Source: Bacteriovoracaceae bacterium (lineage in GTDB: Bacteria > Bdellovibrionota > Bacteriovoracia > Bacteriovoracales > Bacteriovoracaceae). Taken from it: DNA of 64,000 nucleotides. The notes below the pieces were generated by a model, which was not told where the DNA came from, made no database searches, and saw only the letters and a list, made by a program, of their open reading frames with translations. Of the stretch, positions 9,437 through 18,941 are shown piece by piece (position 1 is the stretch's first letter; every line of letters starts with the position of its first letter). The stretch spans positions 62,001 to 126,000 of the forward strand of contig CANFVK010000001.1 in NCBI GenBank assembly GCA_947450475.1, in the 5' to 3' direction. A program made the translations under genes and the position numbers.

Positions 9437-10225
9437 TTACCAAATAACCAAAAATATTTTGCTAATAAAAAAATCAGTTACCAAAATTAATATTGAAGCA
9501 GTTACGACAACCCAAGTTGTAGTTAATCCTACTCCCTTTGTTCCATCTCGTGTGTTTAGACCTTTATAGCAAGCAAAGATTGTAATGATGCCAGCAAATA
9601 CCGCAGACTTTACTAGGCCTGACATATAGTCATGAAATTTTACAGTTGAAAATACTTTATAAAGATAGAGTCCTGGAATGATATCAAATTCTGTTTTGCA
9701 GACTATTAATCCACCGAGAATGCCTACTGCAAATGAAAGAGCAGAAAGCAGTGGCAAAGAGAGCACGAGTGCCCAGAAACGCGGAACGACAAGTACTCTG
9801 ACAGGGGAAGTTCCAAGTGCTCTGATAGCATCAATTTGTTGAGTAACATTCATTGCTCCTATTTCAGCTGCTATACCTGAGCCAACTCTACCGGCAACGA
9901 GTAAAGAAGTGAATAGAGGAGCCATCTCTCTGGCAAGGGAAAGTGAAACTACCGCAGGGACATAAAGCGTGCCACCAAATTTTGCAAGGCCGTAGCCAAA
10001 ATTAAGCGTCATAACTAGGCCCATGGTAAGTCCTATAACAACAGTTATGGAAGTGGAACCGTAGCCAATATGGGTAATCTGCTCCATCAAGCGAGAAAAG
10101 TAAAAAGGACTTGAAAATGTGCATCTTATGGTTTCAAAAAATAAAGCGAAAATTTCACCGATAAAAATAAAAAATCTTTTTAACTGAAGAGAAATGGAGC
10201 TTAATTGATAGCTTAATGTTCTCAT
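9437..10225 (-). CDS. mlaE: MlaE-like permease
   Basis: Inner-membrane permease of the Mla phospholipid transporter, 262 aa with about five membrane helices. The family hallmark EIGAMNVTQQIDAIRALGT is present, followed by VVPRFWA. Its ATG overlaps the stop of the upstream lipoprotein gene by one base (TAATG), giving tight translational coupling. The MlaB and MlaC partners known from E. coli are not in the window. Confidence 0.92.
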   Translation of the reverse strand: MRTLSYQLSSISLQLKRFFIFIGEIFALFFETIRCTFSSPFYFSRLMEQITHIGYGSTSITVVIGLTMGLVMTLNFGYGLAKFGGTLYVPAVVSLSLAREMAPLFTSLLVAGRVGSGIAAEIGAMNVTQQIDAIRALGTSPVRVLVVPRFWALVLSLPLLSALSFAVGILGGLIVCKTEFDIIPGLYLYKVFSTVKFHDYMSGLVKSAVFAGIITIFACYKGLNTRDGTKGVGLTTTWVVVTASILILVTDFFISKIFLVIW

Positions 10226-10713
10226 TAGTTCAGTACGATCCTTTTTAAAAAATCATTTAAAAAAATTAAATCTTGATCTAACAAATTAGAGCTCGAAGAG
10301 ATGAGTACATAATCGTATATGCAATTATTCTTTTGAATCGTAATTATCTTCAAGTAGCGTAATACACCATCAAGTTTACCGCTAACTTTTAATTCACTTG
10401 CCTCACGTTCTTGGAAATAGGTAATTTTTTTCTCTAGAATTTGCAAATCTTCCAAGCCTGTCAATAGTGAAGACGTTAGTGCTTTGAGGTCACTACCCTC
10501 GTATTTTCTACAAGCACTATTAAAAAGAAAAATAGATTTTGTGCGAGAATTGGCAAGCGCAAAGTCAGATCCTTCACTATTGATTTCCTTCCATGGGTTA
10601 GGAATATTTTTGATGAGTTGATTAGTTACTCGTTCGCTCTTGGCATAAGAGCCTTTTTCGGAACTACATCCTGATATAAAGATCGCGAACATGAGGATAA
10701 TTAAAAGTTTCAT
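10225..10713 (-). CDS. Lipoprotein heading the mla operon
   Basis: 162 aa. The N-terminal lipoprotein signal ends in a FISGC lipobox (cysteine at residue 16). The remaining sequence is polar with two further cysteines and no domain I recognise. It is the first gene of the mla operon and overlaps mlaE by one base, so it may be an accessory envelope component of the lipid-transport system; that role is inferred from position only. The promoter should lie in 10714-10800. Confidence 0.7.
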   Translation of the reverse strand: MKLLIILMFAIFISGCSSEKGSYAKSERVTNQLIKNIPNPWKEINSEGSDFALANSRTKSIFLFNSACRKYEGSDLKALTSSLLTGLEDLQILEKKITYFQEREASELKVSGKLDGVLRYLKIITIQKNNCIYDYVLISSSSNLLDQDLIFLNDFLKRIVLN

Positions 10714-10986
10714 AATGCTTGCTTAAATAAGTAGGTTATTTTCCCTTAAAAATGCTAAAGGTTTATCTTTATTAGAATCTTCTTCTAAATCATTGTAAAC
10801 AGTCCAAATTTTCCACCCGTCAAATCACTGACAAGCATTTTTTTCCACTGAGAAAAATTTTCCTTTTAAAAAAATAAAAAATAGGTAAACTAATAGTGAG
10901 TCAGAAATTCGTTCAGGAAGAATGAAATTTCTATTTTTAACCAGACTCTCAACAGGACAATTCGATGCGAACAGGATGTTTGTAGA
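10714..10986. other. Divergent intergenic region, mla operon / flagellar operon
   Basis: A 273-bp AT-rich spacer between two divergent operons must carry promoters in both directions. A TAAACT element near 10888 is a weak -10 candidate for the plus strand. I found no sigma54 (TGGCAC-N5-TTGC) or clear sigma28 motif by eye. A 6-codon ATG frame at about 10965 precedes the first flagellar-operon gene and is probably incidental. Confidence 0.4.
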
Positions 10987-13851
10987 ATGTGCCAACAAAA
11001 AAAATTCATCAAAATTTTGACGATTTTTTTCGTGACGCTTTTATCATTGGAAAATATTTCCTTTGCCCAATCCCTATTAGATCAAGAAAAAGCCTCAACT
11101 TATTTACGTTGGAATTTGTTTACGGGAAGAGATCAACTTCAGTTCAATAAGAAGGGGAGCACCGTAAGTATTAAAACTTTAAATAATGATCTTTATAAGT
11201 CTCTGAAGGATGAATTGAGTGCTTTAAAAGTTGATTCATTATACATAAAAGAAATTCACTATAAAGATACAGCTACTGACAATAATTCTAGCAATGCGAT
11301 GACAATAGAAGTTGAATTAAAAAGTGAAAATGTTGAAATGTTTAGCTTTTACCGAGAGCGCGACAAAAAGTACGTCGTGGATTTTTGGATGGATGGTGAC
11401 ACCGTTACGCTAAAGAAGGCTTCAGTTAAAAAGCCGACTGAAGATGCAACGGTTCAGGTGAATAACGAAGAGAGTGCAAGTGCTTCAACTCCTTCAACTC
11501 CTAAAGAATCTCCAGTTGTTGAGCCAAAACTCGAAAGAGTTCTAACTAAGCCAAAGTTGAAGAAAAGTGCGATCGTTAAAAAAGATACTCATCAAGAAAA
11601 AATTGATGAAATTGCTCAAAAAGCAAAAGAAGATAATATTCTTTCAAGTATTATTGTTGATCCTGCAAAGTTAAATGCTAAATCAGAGCTAGAGATATCA
11701 AACGAAGAAGAGAATTCCAAGAAGCCATATCGTGATTTTCGCTACGGAGCGACTTTCATCTGGGACTATGACCCAATCGCTCCAGCATATAAGCAAATAA
11801 TAAATCTTCAGACCAAAATTCCAGAAGTATTTTATCCGATTGCCAATAGAGATTTCAAAAAAAATGAAAAAGAGGCCCATCTTCAATTAACCATCAATCT
11901 ATATAGAAAGAAAAAATGGGGATTGATGTATAAGTCGATTAAACTTTTTCAAGAAAAGTACGGAATGAATACCGAATGGGAATTGTTTGAATTCATGAAA
12001 GCGAATTCGATATTAAGAGAAAATATCGATACGCCTAATCAAGAGTTATTCAAAAATGGAATGTCGATACTCGCGACACTTTCTGAAAAAAGTGAATCTT
12101 ATGAGTTAAAAAAAGCAATTTTTAAATATTTATTATCTTACTCTATGGAGAAGGGCGAATATTTAAAGTCACTTCAGTTGGCAAAAAATTTCTACGCTGA
12201 AACTCGAAACAATTTTGATTTTGAAGAGTCAGCTATTCCGGCAGAGGCAATGCTCAATACTTTGGCCAAGCTTGGTCAAGTCGAAAAGATTCAAGAGCTA
12301 TCGCAAGAAAAGACGATGAAGAAAATTCTTTCTCCTCAGCTTATGATGGCTTATCACACTTACAGCTTACTTAAAGTTGGAAGTCTTAATGAACTAGTTT
12401 CACTTTTTGAAAAAAATAAATCCTCACTCGTAAAACCGATTGATCCGGTGATTATGTATAACACCGCTGAAGCCTACTTCAGACTAGGGCGTTTTGTTGA
12501 GGCCATGGCTTTGTTTCAAGATTTTACTAAAAATTATTCTCATGAGTTTGTCGCCTCTAATGCCAATTTGAGAATAGCAATATGCTCAGACATTCTAGAC
12601 AGAAATTACAATGAAACCCTTGAACTTTATAAAAAATCAATCGATCAGTCAGTAGACAGTGCAATCAGCCTAGAATCTAGGATTCGCTATGTTGCTTTTA
12701 GAAGTGTTCGCAAACTAGTTCAGGATGATCGAGATAAAGAAATGAGGATATTGCTAGAGCAAGACAAAAGCTCGCATGCTCCAACTGATAGAAATCTTAT
12801 AAAATTGTTGCAACAGGTTCGTTTAAGAACGTTGATTGTAGATGAAAAATATAAAGAAGCTTTGGCTTATCTTTCACTAATTCCTACCATGTCTATGCCG
12901 AGGATTGATGCTCGAGTTTTCGAAGCAGATGGAGCCGAAATTATTTATGGAGTTATCTTAGAGCTATATAAAAAATCGGAATATTCTCAAGTGATAAAAG
13001 CTTGGCAAACTTACAAAGACAAATATGTTGATAAAGTTGCACAGGATGCGATGATTAATTTTATTGTTGGTAGCAGCTATATTAAACTTGGACTTTTTAA
13101 AGGTTTTGACGATGTTTATGCAAACTTTGAAAAATTAAAAGATGCCAGTAAGCGAACATTTCCGATTTGGGTTCCGAGAGATAGCAGTCAGCACGTAGGT
13201 GATTTGTTAAGTGAACTTGTTTTGGTTAAAGATATAAAACTAAAAAATTGGGATCTTGTTCAAAAAAACATTCTAGATTTTGACAAGAGATTACCTCGCC
13301 ACAACAAGACGTCGTATTACAAAGGCTTGGTGGCTTACAATCAAAAAATTTATAGTGAAGCTGTAACACAATTTGAGAATTTTTTTTCAAGACAAGAGCA
13401 AAGAGTGATATATGATCCTTCTGACGTTGCGGATATGATCCGGGCCTATACTGACTCCATCTATGAACAGGGAAAGAACGATAAATTCCTGAAAGTTAGT
13501 GAAGCTATATTAAGTGACACCAGAGGATTTGGCATAGAGAATGCTTATATTCAGAATGTCCGAGAGAGAATTGCATATCTGGGAATTGAAATTAATGCAG
13601 GGGCGGGAATTAAAGACAATTTCATGCTCTTTGAAAAAAAGATAAATGATTTTAAAAAAGCGAACCCTAAATCAATTTACGCAGGACGAGTAAATTACCT
13701 TTTAGGGCAAGCGATGGTAAATAACCAAAAGGTTAAAGAAGGAAGAGAAATTTTTACAGGCTTGGTGAATGACAAGGAGTCTTCGGATTACATCAAGGAA
13801 CTAGCTAAGAGTGAGTTAACTTTACTGAATTTGAAAGAGAAAACATTATAA
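10987..13851 (+). CDS. Large exported helical-repeat (TPR-like) protein, first gene of flagellar operon
   Basis: 954 aa with a signal peptide (hydrophobic core residues 10-25, cleavage near SFAQS). Residues 30-140 look like a beta-rich, AMIN-type envelope-binding domain. Residues 140-220 are a low-complexity charged linker. The remaining roughly 700 residues are alpha-helical with TPR-like patterns such as NTAEAYFRLGRFVEAMALF. The next gene follows almost at once, and the flagellar rod genes come after that, so it is probably co-transcribed with them. I infer a periplasmic scaffold role in flagellar or envelope assembly. ATG 10987 is preceded by AGGA about 10 nt upstream. No characterised flagellar protein known to me matches this architecture. 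Confidence 0.8.
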   Translation: MCQQKKFIKILTIFFVTLLSLENISFAQSLLDQEKASTYLRWNLFTGRDQLQFNKKGSTVSIKTLNNDLYKSLKDELSALKVDSLYIKEIHYKDTATDNNSSNAMTIEVELKSENVEMFSFYRERDKKYVVDFWMDGDTVTLKKASVKKPTEDATVQVNNEESASASTPSTPKESPVVEPKLERVLTKPKLKKSAIVKKDTHQEKIDEIAQKAKEDNILSSIIVDPAKLNAKSELEISNEEENSKKPYRDFRYGATFIWDYDPIAPAYKQIINLQTKIPEVFYPIANRDFKKNEKEAHLQLTINLYRKKKWGLMYKSIKLFQEKYGMNTEWELFEFMKANSILRENIDTPNQELFKNGMSILATLSEKSESYELKKAIFKYLLSYSMEKGEYLKSLQLAKNFYAETRNNFDFEESAIPAEAMLNTLAKLGQVEKIQELSQEKTMKKILSPQLMMAYHTYSLLKVGSLNELVSLFEKNKSSLVKPIDPVIMYNTAEAYFRLGRFVEAMALFQDFTKNYSHEFVASNANLRIAICSDILDRNYNETLELYKKSIDQSVDSAISLESRIRYVAFRSVRKLVQDDRDKEMRILLEQDKSSHAPTDRNLIKLLQQVRLRTLIVDEKYKEALAYLSLIPTMSMPRIDARVFEADGAEIIYGVILELYKKSEYSQVIKAWQTYKDKYVDKVAQDAMINFIVGSSYIKLGLFKGFDDVYANFEKLKDASKRTFPIWVPRDSSQHVGDLLSELVLVKDIKLKNWDLVQKNILDFDKRLPRHNKTSYYKGLVAYNQKIYSEAVTQFENFFSRQEQRVIYDPSDVADMIRAYTDSIYEQGKNDKFLKVSEAILSDTRGFGIENAYIQNVRERIAYLGIEINAGAGIKDNFMLFEKKINDFKKANPKSIYAGRVNYLLGQAMVNNQKVKEGREIFTGLVNDKESSDYIKELAKSELTLLNLKEKTL

Positions 13852-13895
13852 ATTTGCTTCACAGGATGGGGGCGTTCGTTATGACAGGAGGTCAG

Positions 13896-14831
13896 ATGGA
13901 AACGATTAAGGTAGAACTTTTTGGGACAGATGTTAGAGTAGAAAAAGCACTTCACCAGGCAAGGAACTTGTCAGTGAGCAAAGCCGCCGTTTTGATTTCA
14001 GGAGAAAATGGTGTTGGAAAAAGAACTCTTGCTCGTTACATTCATGAAAATTCAGGCCGCGCAAATCAACCTTTAGAGGTTGTTGACTGCTCTCTTCCAG
14101 CTCAGGAAGTTGAAAATAGAATATTAGGTCATAGAGATAATGCAACTGGTAGATTCAATAAAGGAATCCTAGAGGCAGCCAATAAAGGCTCAGTGGTTTT
14201 TGCTAATATTGATTCACTAGATGAAGAATTTCAAAAAAGACTACATAAAATTATCAATGAACTAGAAGATTATGACATTGACGTTCGTCTCATTGCTACA
14301 ACAACTAAGAACCTTTCGAAATTAGTTGGTGCTGGTAGATTTTATCGTGGCTTACATACTATCTTTGCCAACAATGCTGTAAACATTCCGGCGTTAAGAG
14401 AAAGACAAGAAGATCTTCAGCGATTAGCAAGACATTTCATGTCTGAAGCATCAGGTGAAGAAGAGTTTTCTACCGAAATAGATACTCTTGCAATGGATAG
14501 AATTACATCTCACTACTGGGCAAATAACATTCATGAACTTAAGCAAGTTATTGCAAGTTCAATTAACAATAAGTCATCTCTTCTAGATGAAAATTCTTAT
14601 GAAATGAATGACAAAAAAACAGTTAATTTTATGGGTGAAGATGATTCTGAAGGTGTGAGATTAATGTCTCTAAAGGATGCAGAGAAATTACTCATCAAGA
14701 AAGCACTTATTCACACGAGTGAAAATAGAACACAAGCAGCAAAGATTTTAGGCGTTTCCATTAGGACTCTTAGAAATAAAATAAATGAATATAGAACTGA
14801 AGGATCATCTTATTTTGTTAATTTGAGATAG
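13896..14831 (+). CDS. Degenerate NtrC/FlrC-type regulator at the head of the flagellar operon
   Basis: 311 aa: AAA+ core (about residues 5-225) plus a C-terminal Fis-type helix-turn-helix (260-300, NRTQAAKILGVSIRTLRNKI). Walker A is intact (GENGVGKRT, 36-44). The sigma54-contact loop GAFTGA is replaced by DNATGR (81-86), the Walker B acidic pair by Ala-Asn (103-104), and the arginine-finger region is altered. There is no receiver domain. By family knowledge it should not remodel sigma54 holoenzyme or hydrolyse ATP normally, so it may act as a DNA-binding scaffold, antagonist or sigma54-independent regulator. Upstream in-frame starts exist (TTG 13854, ATG 13866, ATG 13881), but AGGAGG at 13886-13891 favours ATG 13896, though with short (4-nt) spacing. 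Confidence 0.78.
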   Translation: METIKVELFGTDVRVEKALHQARNLSVSKAAVLISGENGVGKRTLARYIHENSGRANQPLEVVDCSLPAQEVENRILGHRDNATGRFNKGILEAANKGSVVFANIDSLDEEFQKRLHKIINELEDYDIDVRLIATTTKNLSKLVGAGRFYRGLHTIFANNAVNIPALRERQEDLQRLARHFMSEASGEEEFSTEIDTLAMDRITSHYWANNIHELKQVIASSINNKSSLLDENSYEMNDKKTVNFMGEDDSEGVRLMSLKDAEKLLIKKALIHTSENRTQAAKILGVSIRTLRNKINEYRTEGSSYFVNLR

Positions 14832-14858
14832 TTAACAACGCTTTCGGGGAGATTGGAT

Positions 14859-15266
14859 ATGAATATTGACGATAAAACAATTCAAGCGCTAGCTGCTTCA
14901 TTGAAATATAGACAGCTTCGTCAGGAATTAATTGCTTCAAATATAGCCAATGCAGAAACTCCTGGTTACAAAGCGAAAGAAGTTGATTTTGAAGAGGCTC
15001 TCTCAAGAGCGCTCGATGTTGATGAAGAACAAACTTTAAAAACCACCGACTCCAAACATTATAATGTAGGCGGCGGTGGTTTTAATAACTTGCAACCAGA
15101 AATTGTTGAAGAATCAAATGGCATCGTAAGTCCAGATGGAAACACTGTCGATCGTGATAAAGAAATGGCAAGTATGGCCGAAAATAAAATTATGTACGAT
15201 GCTTCAGTTCAATTGTTGAATAAAAAATTAGCTTTGATGAAATATGCAGTTGGCTCAGATCGATAG
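14859..15266 (+). CDS. flgB: Flagellar basal-body rod protein FlgB
   Basis: Proximal rod subunit exported through the flagellar type III system. 135 aa. The conserved rod-family N-terminus LIASNIANAETPGYKAKEV is present, and the C-terminus is a helix as expected. A TTG at 14853 is in frame, but GGGGAGA (14846-14852) is correctly spaced for ATG 14859. It opens the flgB-flgC-fliE group in the usual order. Confidence 0.95.
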   Translation: MNIDDKTIQALAASLKYRQLRQELIASNIANAETPGYKAKEVDFEEALSRALDVDEEQTLKTTDSKHYNVGGGGFNNLQPEIVEESNGIVSPDGNTVDRDKEMASMAENKIMYDASVQLLNKKLALMKYAVGSDR

Positions 15267-15286
15267 GGTTTGCTTTTAGGAGATAA

Positions 15287-15730
15287 ATGATGGATTTATT
15301 AACAAGTTTAAAAATTAGTTCTTCAGGTCTTACTGCTAACAAAAAAAGAATGGCAGCTATTTCTTCTAATATTGCTAACGCACAAACAACTAGAACCGCT
15401 GAAGGTGGAGCTTACCAACCCAAAGAAGTCGTTTTTGGTAGTGAGCCGGCAAGAGAAAATTTTTCAGAAATTTTAAATGCCGAGATGGAAGATAACGCAC
15501 AAACAGTTCAAGCAAAAGAAATAGTAAACAGCCGGAAGCCTCCGGTTTTGAAATATGAACCAAATCATCCTGATGCCAATGCGGAAGGATACGTTGCCTA
15601 TCCAAACATTAATACGATGGAAGAGATGGCCAACATGATAGAAGCTTCAAGAGCTTACGAAGCCAATATTAATGCGATGAATACTGCAAAAAGTATGGCC
15701 ATGAAAGATTTAGAAATTGGAAGAAATTAA
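15287..15730 (+). CDS. flgC: Flagellar basal-body rod protein FlgC
   Basis: Proximal rod subunit, 147 aa. The N-terminal rod motif (SSGLTANKKRMAAISSNIAN) and the C-terminal motif (IEASRAYEANINAMNTAKSM) that pair in the coiled rod are both visible. A double ATG (15287, 15290) follows an AGGAGA site; either may be used. It lies 20 nt after flgB. Confidence 0.95.
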   Translation: MMDLLTSLKISSSGLTANKKRMAAISSNIANAQTTRTAEGGAYQPKEVVFGSEPARENFSEILNAEMEDNAQTVQAKEIVNSRKPPVLKYEPNHPDANAEGYVAYPNINTMEEMANMIEASRAYEANINAMNTAKSMAMKDLEIGRN

Positions 15731-15747
15731 TTAAAAAAGGATAAATT

Positions 15748-16113
15748 ATGTCGATTGAAAATGTAGGAAACATGAACAAACTTTTGAGCAGTTATAACAC
15801 TCAAGATTGGATGAAAAGTGCCTCCGTTGATCAAGCTTCACTTCCACAATTTAACGAATTAGCTGCTAATCCAGCAATTGGGGCTAAACCAGCTCAAAGT
15901 TTTAGCGAGATGTTGGCGACGTCTTTAAACGATGTAAATAATATGCAAGTTGAAGCTAATAAAGCGATACAGAAACTAGCTTCTGGGCAAACTAAAAATG
16001 TTCACGAGACGATGCTAGCTGTTGAGAACGCGGAAATTGCATTTAAGACTATGAACCAAGTTAGAATGAAAGTTATCGAAGCATATAAAGAAATAATGAA
16101 AATGCAAATGTAG
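15748..16113 (+). CDS. fliE: Flagellar hook-basal body adaptor FliE
   Basis: Small protein linking the MS ring to the rod, 121 aa. The C-terminal half contains the FliE pattern (SFSEMLATSLNDVNNMQVEAN, then NAEIAFKTMNQVRMKVIEAY). The position between flgC and fliF is canonical. ATG 15748 has an AAAGGA site. Confidence 0.93.
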   Translation: MSIENVGNMNKLLSSYNTQDWMKSASVDQASLPQFNELAANPAIGAKPAQSFSEMLATSLNDVNNMQVEANKAIQKLASGQTKNVHETMLAVENAEIAFKTMNQVRMKVIEAYKEIMKMQM

Positions 16114-16159
16114 TGGTGACTATTAGTTTCAAAGGAATTGAAATTAAGAAATCAGGAGG

Positions 16160-17854
16160 ATGGCCTTGCAAGATATTTTAGAAAAAATTTATAGGAACTT
16201 AAAAGAATTTTTTAATGGACTTGATACCACTAAAAAATTTGGTTTTATCGTGATAACTTGCTTGATCATGGCGGCTATGACCGGTATCGTGGTTTGGGCT
16301 TCCAAAACTCGATACGATTTACTTTATTCAGATCTCAACAAAGAAGATGCTCGAAAAATAGCTATTCTATTAGAAGAGAAAAAAATCCCATATCAGACAT
16401 CTAATGACGGAAAAACAATTTCAATTCCAGAAGATCTCGTTGGTGTTTGGCGATTGGAAATTGCAAAATTAGGAACAAGTTTTTCAGGGACAGTCGGCTA
16501 CGAGGTTTTTGACAAGCAATCTTTTGGTACTACGAGCTTTGTTCAGAAAGTTAACAAGCAAAGAGCACTTGAGGGAGAACTAGTTAAGACTATCATGTAT
16601 ATTCAAGGAGTAAAAAGAGCGAGAGTTCATATTTCAATTCCTGAGTCTTCACCATTTGTTGCAGAGAAAAAATCTCCTTCAGCATCAGTAGTGCTAGAGC
16701 TTAATGCTGGTGTGACATTAACACCTGCCGAAATTAAAGGTGTTGGATCCTTGGTAGCTTCTTCTGTTGAAGAAATGAGACCAGAAAATGTTGTCATTTT
16801 AGATGATAGAGGTAAAAAACTATCAGAAAATATTGGCGATGCTATGACTGCAACTACGGCGAACCGCTTAGCACTTGAGGCTCAATTAAACCAAAAATAC
16901 GAAAGGCAAATTGAGGAAATTTTAACAAAAGTAGTTGGAGATGGAAAAGTCGTCGCTAAGGTTACTGTTGATCTTGACTTCACTGAATCCGTAGCAACCG
17001 AAACTAAATATGATAACGAAAACGCCGCTGTTGTTTCTGAGGTAAAAAATGCTCAGAATGTCACAGGTTCACGTCCATCACCACAAGGGGTTGCAGGGGC
17101 GCGATCTAACCTTCCAGGAGAAGAGCCACAACCAGGTGTTGCTGAAACAAAAAACAATGTAAGCAAAGAATTATCAACTAAAAATTTTAATGTTCCATCA
17201 ACTGTAACTCAATCAAGAAAGCCTTCAGCAACGGTAAAGACCATTTCTGCAGCCGTTATGATTGATGGGAAAAGAATAGCCGTGATTGGTGAAGATGGTT
17301 CACCTCAGTTAGATAAGAATGGCAATGCCGTAATGAAATATGAAAAGTGGAGCGAGGCAGATCTGCAAAATTTTTCACAAATTGTTTCGAGTACCTTGGG
17401 TACTTCAGACAAAAGAGGTGACAAGTTAGTCATTAAAAATATGGAATTTGCAAGAGAGGACATGAGTGTTGCAGATGCTATGTTGAAGGATCAGGCTAAT
17501 AGAGATTTGATAAAAAACATTGTTAAATATCTAGCTGTCGGATTAACGATCTCGTTATTTTTCTTTTTGGTTGTGCGTCCATTTATTCAATGGATCACCG
17601 ACAATACTATCGAGACAGTCGAGGATTTCTTACCTCGTACTCTTGAGGAACTTGAAAAAGTACAAGTTAATCAGAGACTTCCTGGTCTCGAAGACGCTCT
17701 TCCGCAAATTGAAGAAAAGCTTAATCCAGAGAAAATTGAAGGAAATATGCTTCGAGAAAAAATTATTGCACTTGTTGAGAATAATCCAGGCAAAGCCGCT
17801 CAGATTATTCACGAGATGATCCATACTAATGAATCAAATAAGGAAATTGCGTAA
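16160..17854 (+). CDS. fliF: Flagellar MS-ring protein FliF
   Basis: Forms the membrane-embedded MS ring. 564 aa from ATG 16160, with membrane helices near residues 27-46 and 455-476. The ring-building domains between include YSDLNKEDARKIAILLEE and the RARVHISIPESSPF stretch. The C-terminal tail that binds FliG is present (EKIEGNMLREKIIALVENNP). The AGGAGG at 16154-16159 touches ATG 16160 directly, so initiation may really occur at the in-frame TTG 16166, six nt from the site, giving 562 aa. Confidence 0.95.
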   Translation: MALQDILEKIYRNLKEFFNGLDTTKKFGFIVITCLIMAAMTGIVVWASKTRYDLLYSDLNKEDARKIAILLEEKKIPYQTSNDGKTISIPEDLVGVWRLEIAKLGTSFSGTVGYEVFDKQSFGTTSFVQKVNKQRALEGELVKTIMYIQGVKRARVHISIPESSPFVAEKKSPSASVVLELNAGVTLTPAEIKGVGSLVASSVEEMRPENVVILDDRGKKLSENIGDAMTATTANRLALEAQLNQKYERQIEEILTKVVGDGKVVAKVTVDLDFTESVATETKYDNENAAVVSEVKNAQNVTGSRPSPQGVAGARSNLPGEEPQPGVAETKNNVSKELSTKNFNVPSTVTQSRKPSATVKTISAAVMIDGKRIAVIGEDGSPQLDKNGNAVMKYEKWSEADLQNFSQIVSSTLGTSDKRGDKLVIKNMEFAREDMSVADAMLKDQANRDLIKNIVKYLAVGLTISLFFFLVVRPFIQWITDNTIETVEDFLPRTLEELEKVQVNQRLPGLEDALPQIEEKLNPEKIEGNMLREKIIALVENNPGKAAQIIHEMIHTNESNKEIA

Positions 17855-17881
17855 TAGTGACGCAATTATAAGGGAAGTGTT

Positions 17882-18919
17882 ATGGCATTAGATGATAAGC
17901 AATTAGATCCAGATGTAGAGTATAGCTTACTTACGGGTCAGGATAGAGCAGGCTTACTTTTAAGTTCATTGGGAATGAGTATTACTCAGACGATCTTTCA
18001 AAACATGAAAGACAATGATGTAAAAAGAATGATTAATGCAATGTCTAGTGTTAAAAAAGCTCCAATCTGGATGGTGAAAAGAGTTTTAGAGGATTTCTAT
18101 AAACAACTCAATGAAGAAAATGATCTCCTCTTCGCAGAAAACAGAGGAAGAGATTTTATTATCAATACACTTGGTGAAGAGCGGGCCAAGCAGCTACTGG
18201 GACAGATTGTTGAAGTTGGTCAAGTAAATACACTTGAGTCTCTTGAGTTAGTTGATACGAGAACGCTTTCAAACTTCTTAATAAACGAACATCCTCAGAC
18301 CATTGCTTTAATCGTTGCGCACCTTAAGCCGGAGCGAAAAGTAGAAGTCTTGAGAAGATTACCTGAGGGGCTTCAAGGGGAAGTTGTTCTCAGAGTAGCT
18401 AATCTTGACTATGTTTCTCCTGAACTTATTTCTCACCTTGATGATGTACTTAAAACTGAGCTTAGCACTCTGGGATCAATTGATACTAATCAAATTGGTG
18501 GTGTTGAGCCGATCGCAGACATGCTTAATATTATGGATAAAAACACTGAGAAGAATATTATGTCTCGAGTTGAGGAAAAAGACCCTGAACTTGCAGAAGA
18601 AATTAGAAAACTCATGTTTACATTTGAAGACCTTATTTATGTTGATGATAAAGGGATTCAGAATTTACTTAGAGAAAGTGATAATGCAAAAGTTGTTATT
18701 GCAATGAAGACTGCACCGGAAGAGATTAAGCAAAAATTCTTCAAAAACATGTCGAATCGTGCGGCAACATTATTAAGAGAGGATTTTGAATCATTAGGGC
18801 CTACAAAACTATCAGATGTTGAAAAAGCTCAATCTGACATGGTTACCAAGGTTAAAGAACTTGAATCTAGAGGCAAAGCAATTATTTCTAGAGGTTCGGA
18901 TGGGGATTCATTAGTTTAA
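17882..18919 (+). CDS. fliG: Flagellar motor switch protein FliG
   Basis: C-ring protein that binds FliF and contacts the stator for torque generation. 345 aa, standard length. The EHPQTIALIVAHL motif marks the middle domain. The C-terminal torque domain carries the charged helix (FEDLIYVDDKGIQNLLRE) needed to interact with MotA. ATG 17882 follows AAGGGAAG. It is directly downstream of fliF, as in most flagellar operons. Confidence 0.96.
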   Translation: MALDDKQLDPDVEYSLLTGQDRAGLLLSSLGMSITQTIFQNMKDNDVKRMINAMSSVKKAPIWMVKRVLEDFYKQLNEENDLLFAENRGRDFIINTLGEERAKQLLGQIVEVGQVNTLESLELVDTRTLSNFLINEHPQTIALIVAHLKPERKVEVLRRLPEGLQGEVVLRVANLDYVSPELISHLDDVLKTELSTLGSIDTNQIGGVEPIADMLNIMDKNTEKNIMSRVEEKDPELAEEIRKLMFTFEDLIYVDDKGIQNLLRESDNAKVVIAMKTAPEEIKQKFFKNMSNRAATLLREDFESLGPTKLSDVEKAQSDMVTKVKELESRGKAIISRGSDGDSLV

Positions 18920-18941
18920 ATACTTAAGAGGAATATGAGTT

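Noticed and set aside
10714..10986. Sigma54 or sigma28 promoter of the flagellar operon
   Set aside because: No TGGCAC-N5-TTGC or TAAA-N15-GCCGATAA-like sequence could be read with confidence.
17571..17819. 82-codon plus-strand ORF within fliF
   Set aside because: Alternate frame of a clearly conserved gene, lysine/leucine-rich as expected for out-of-frame AT-rich DNA.
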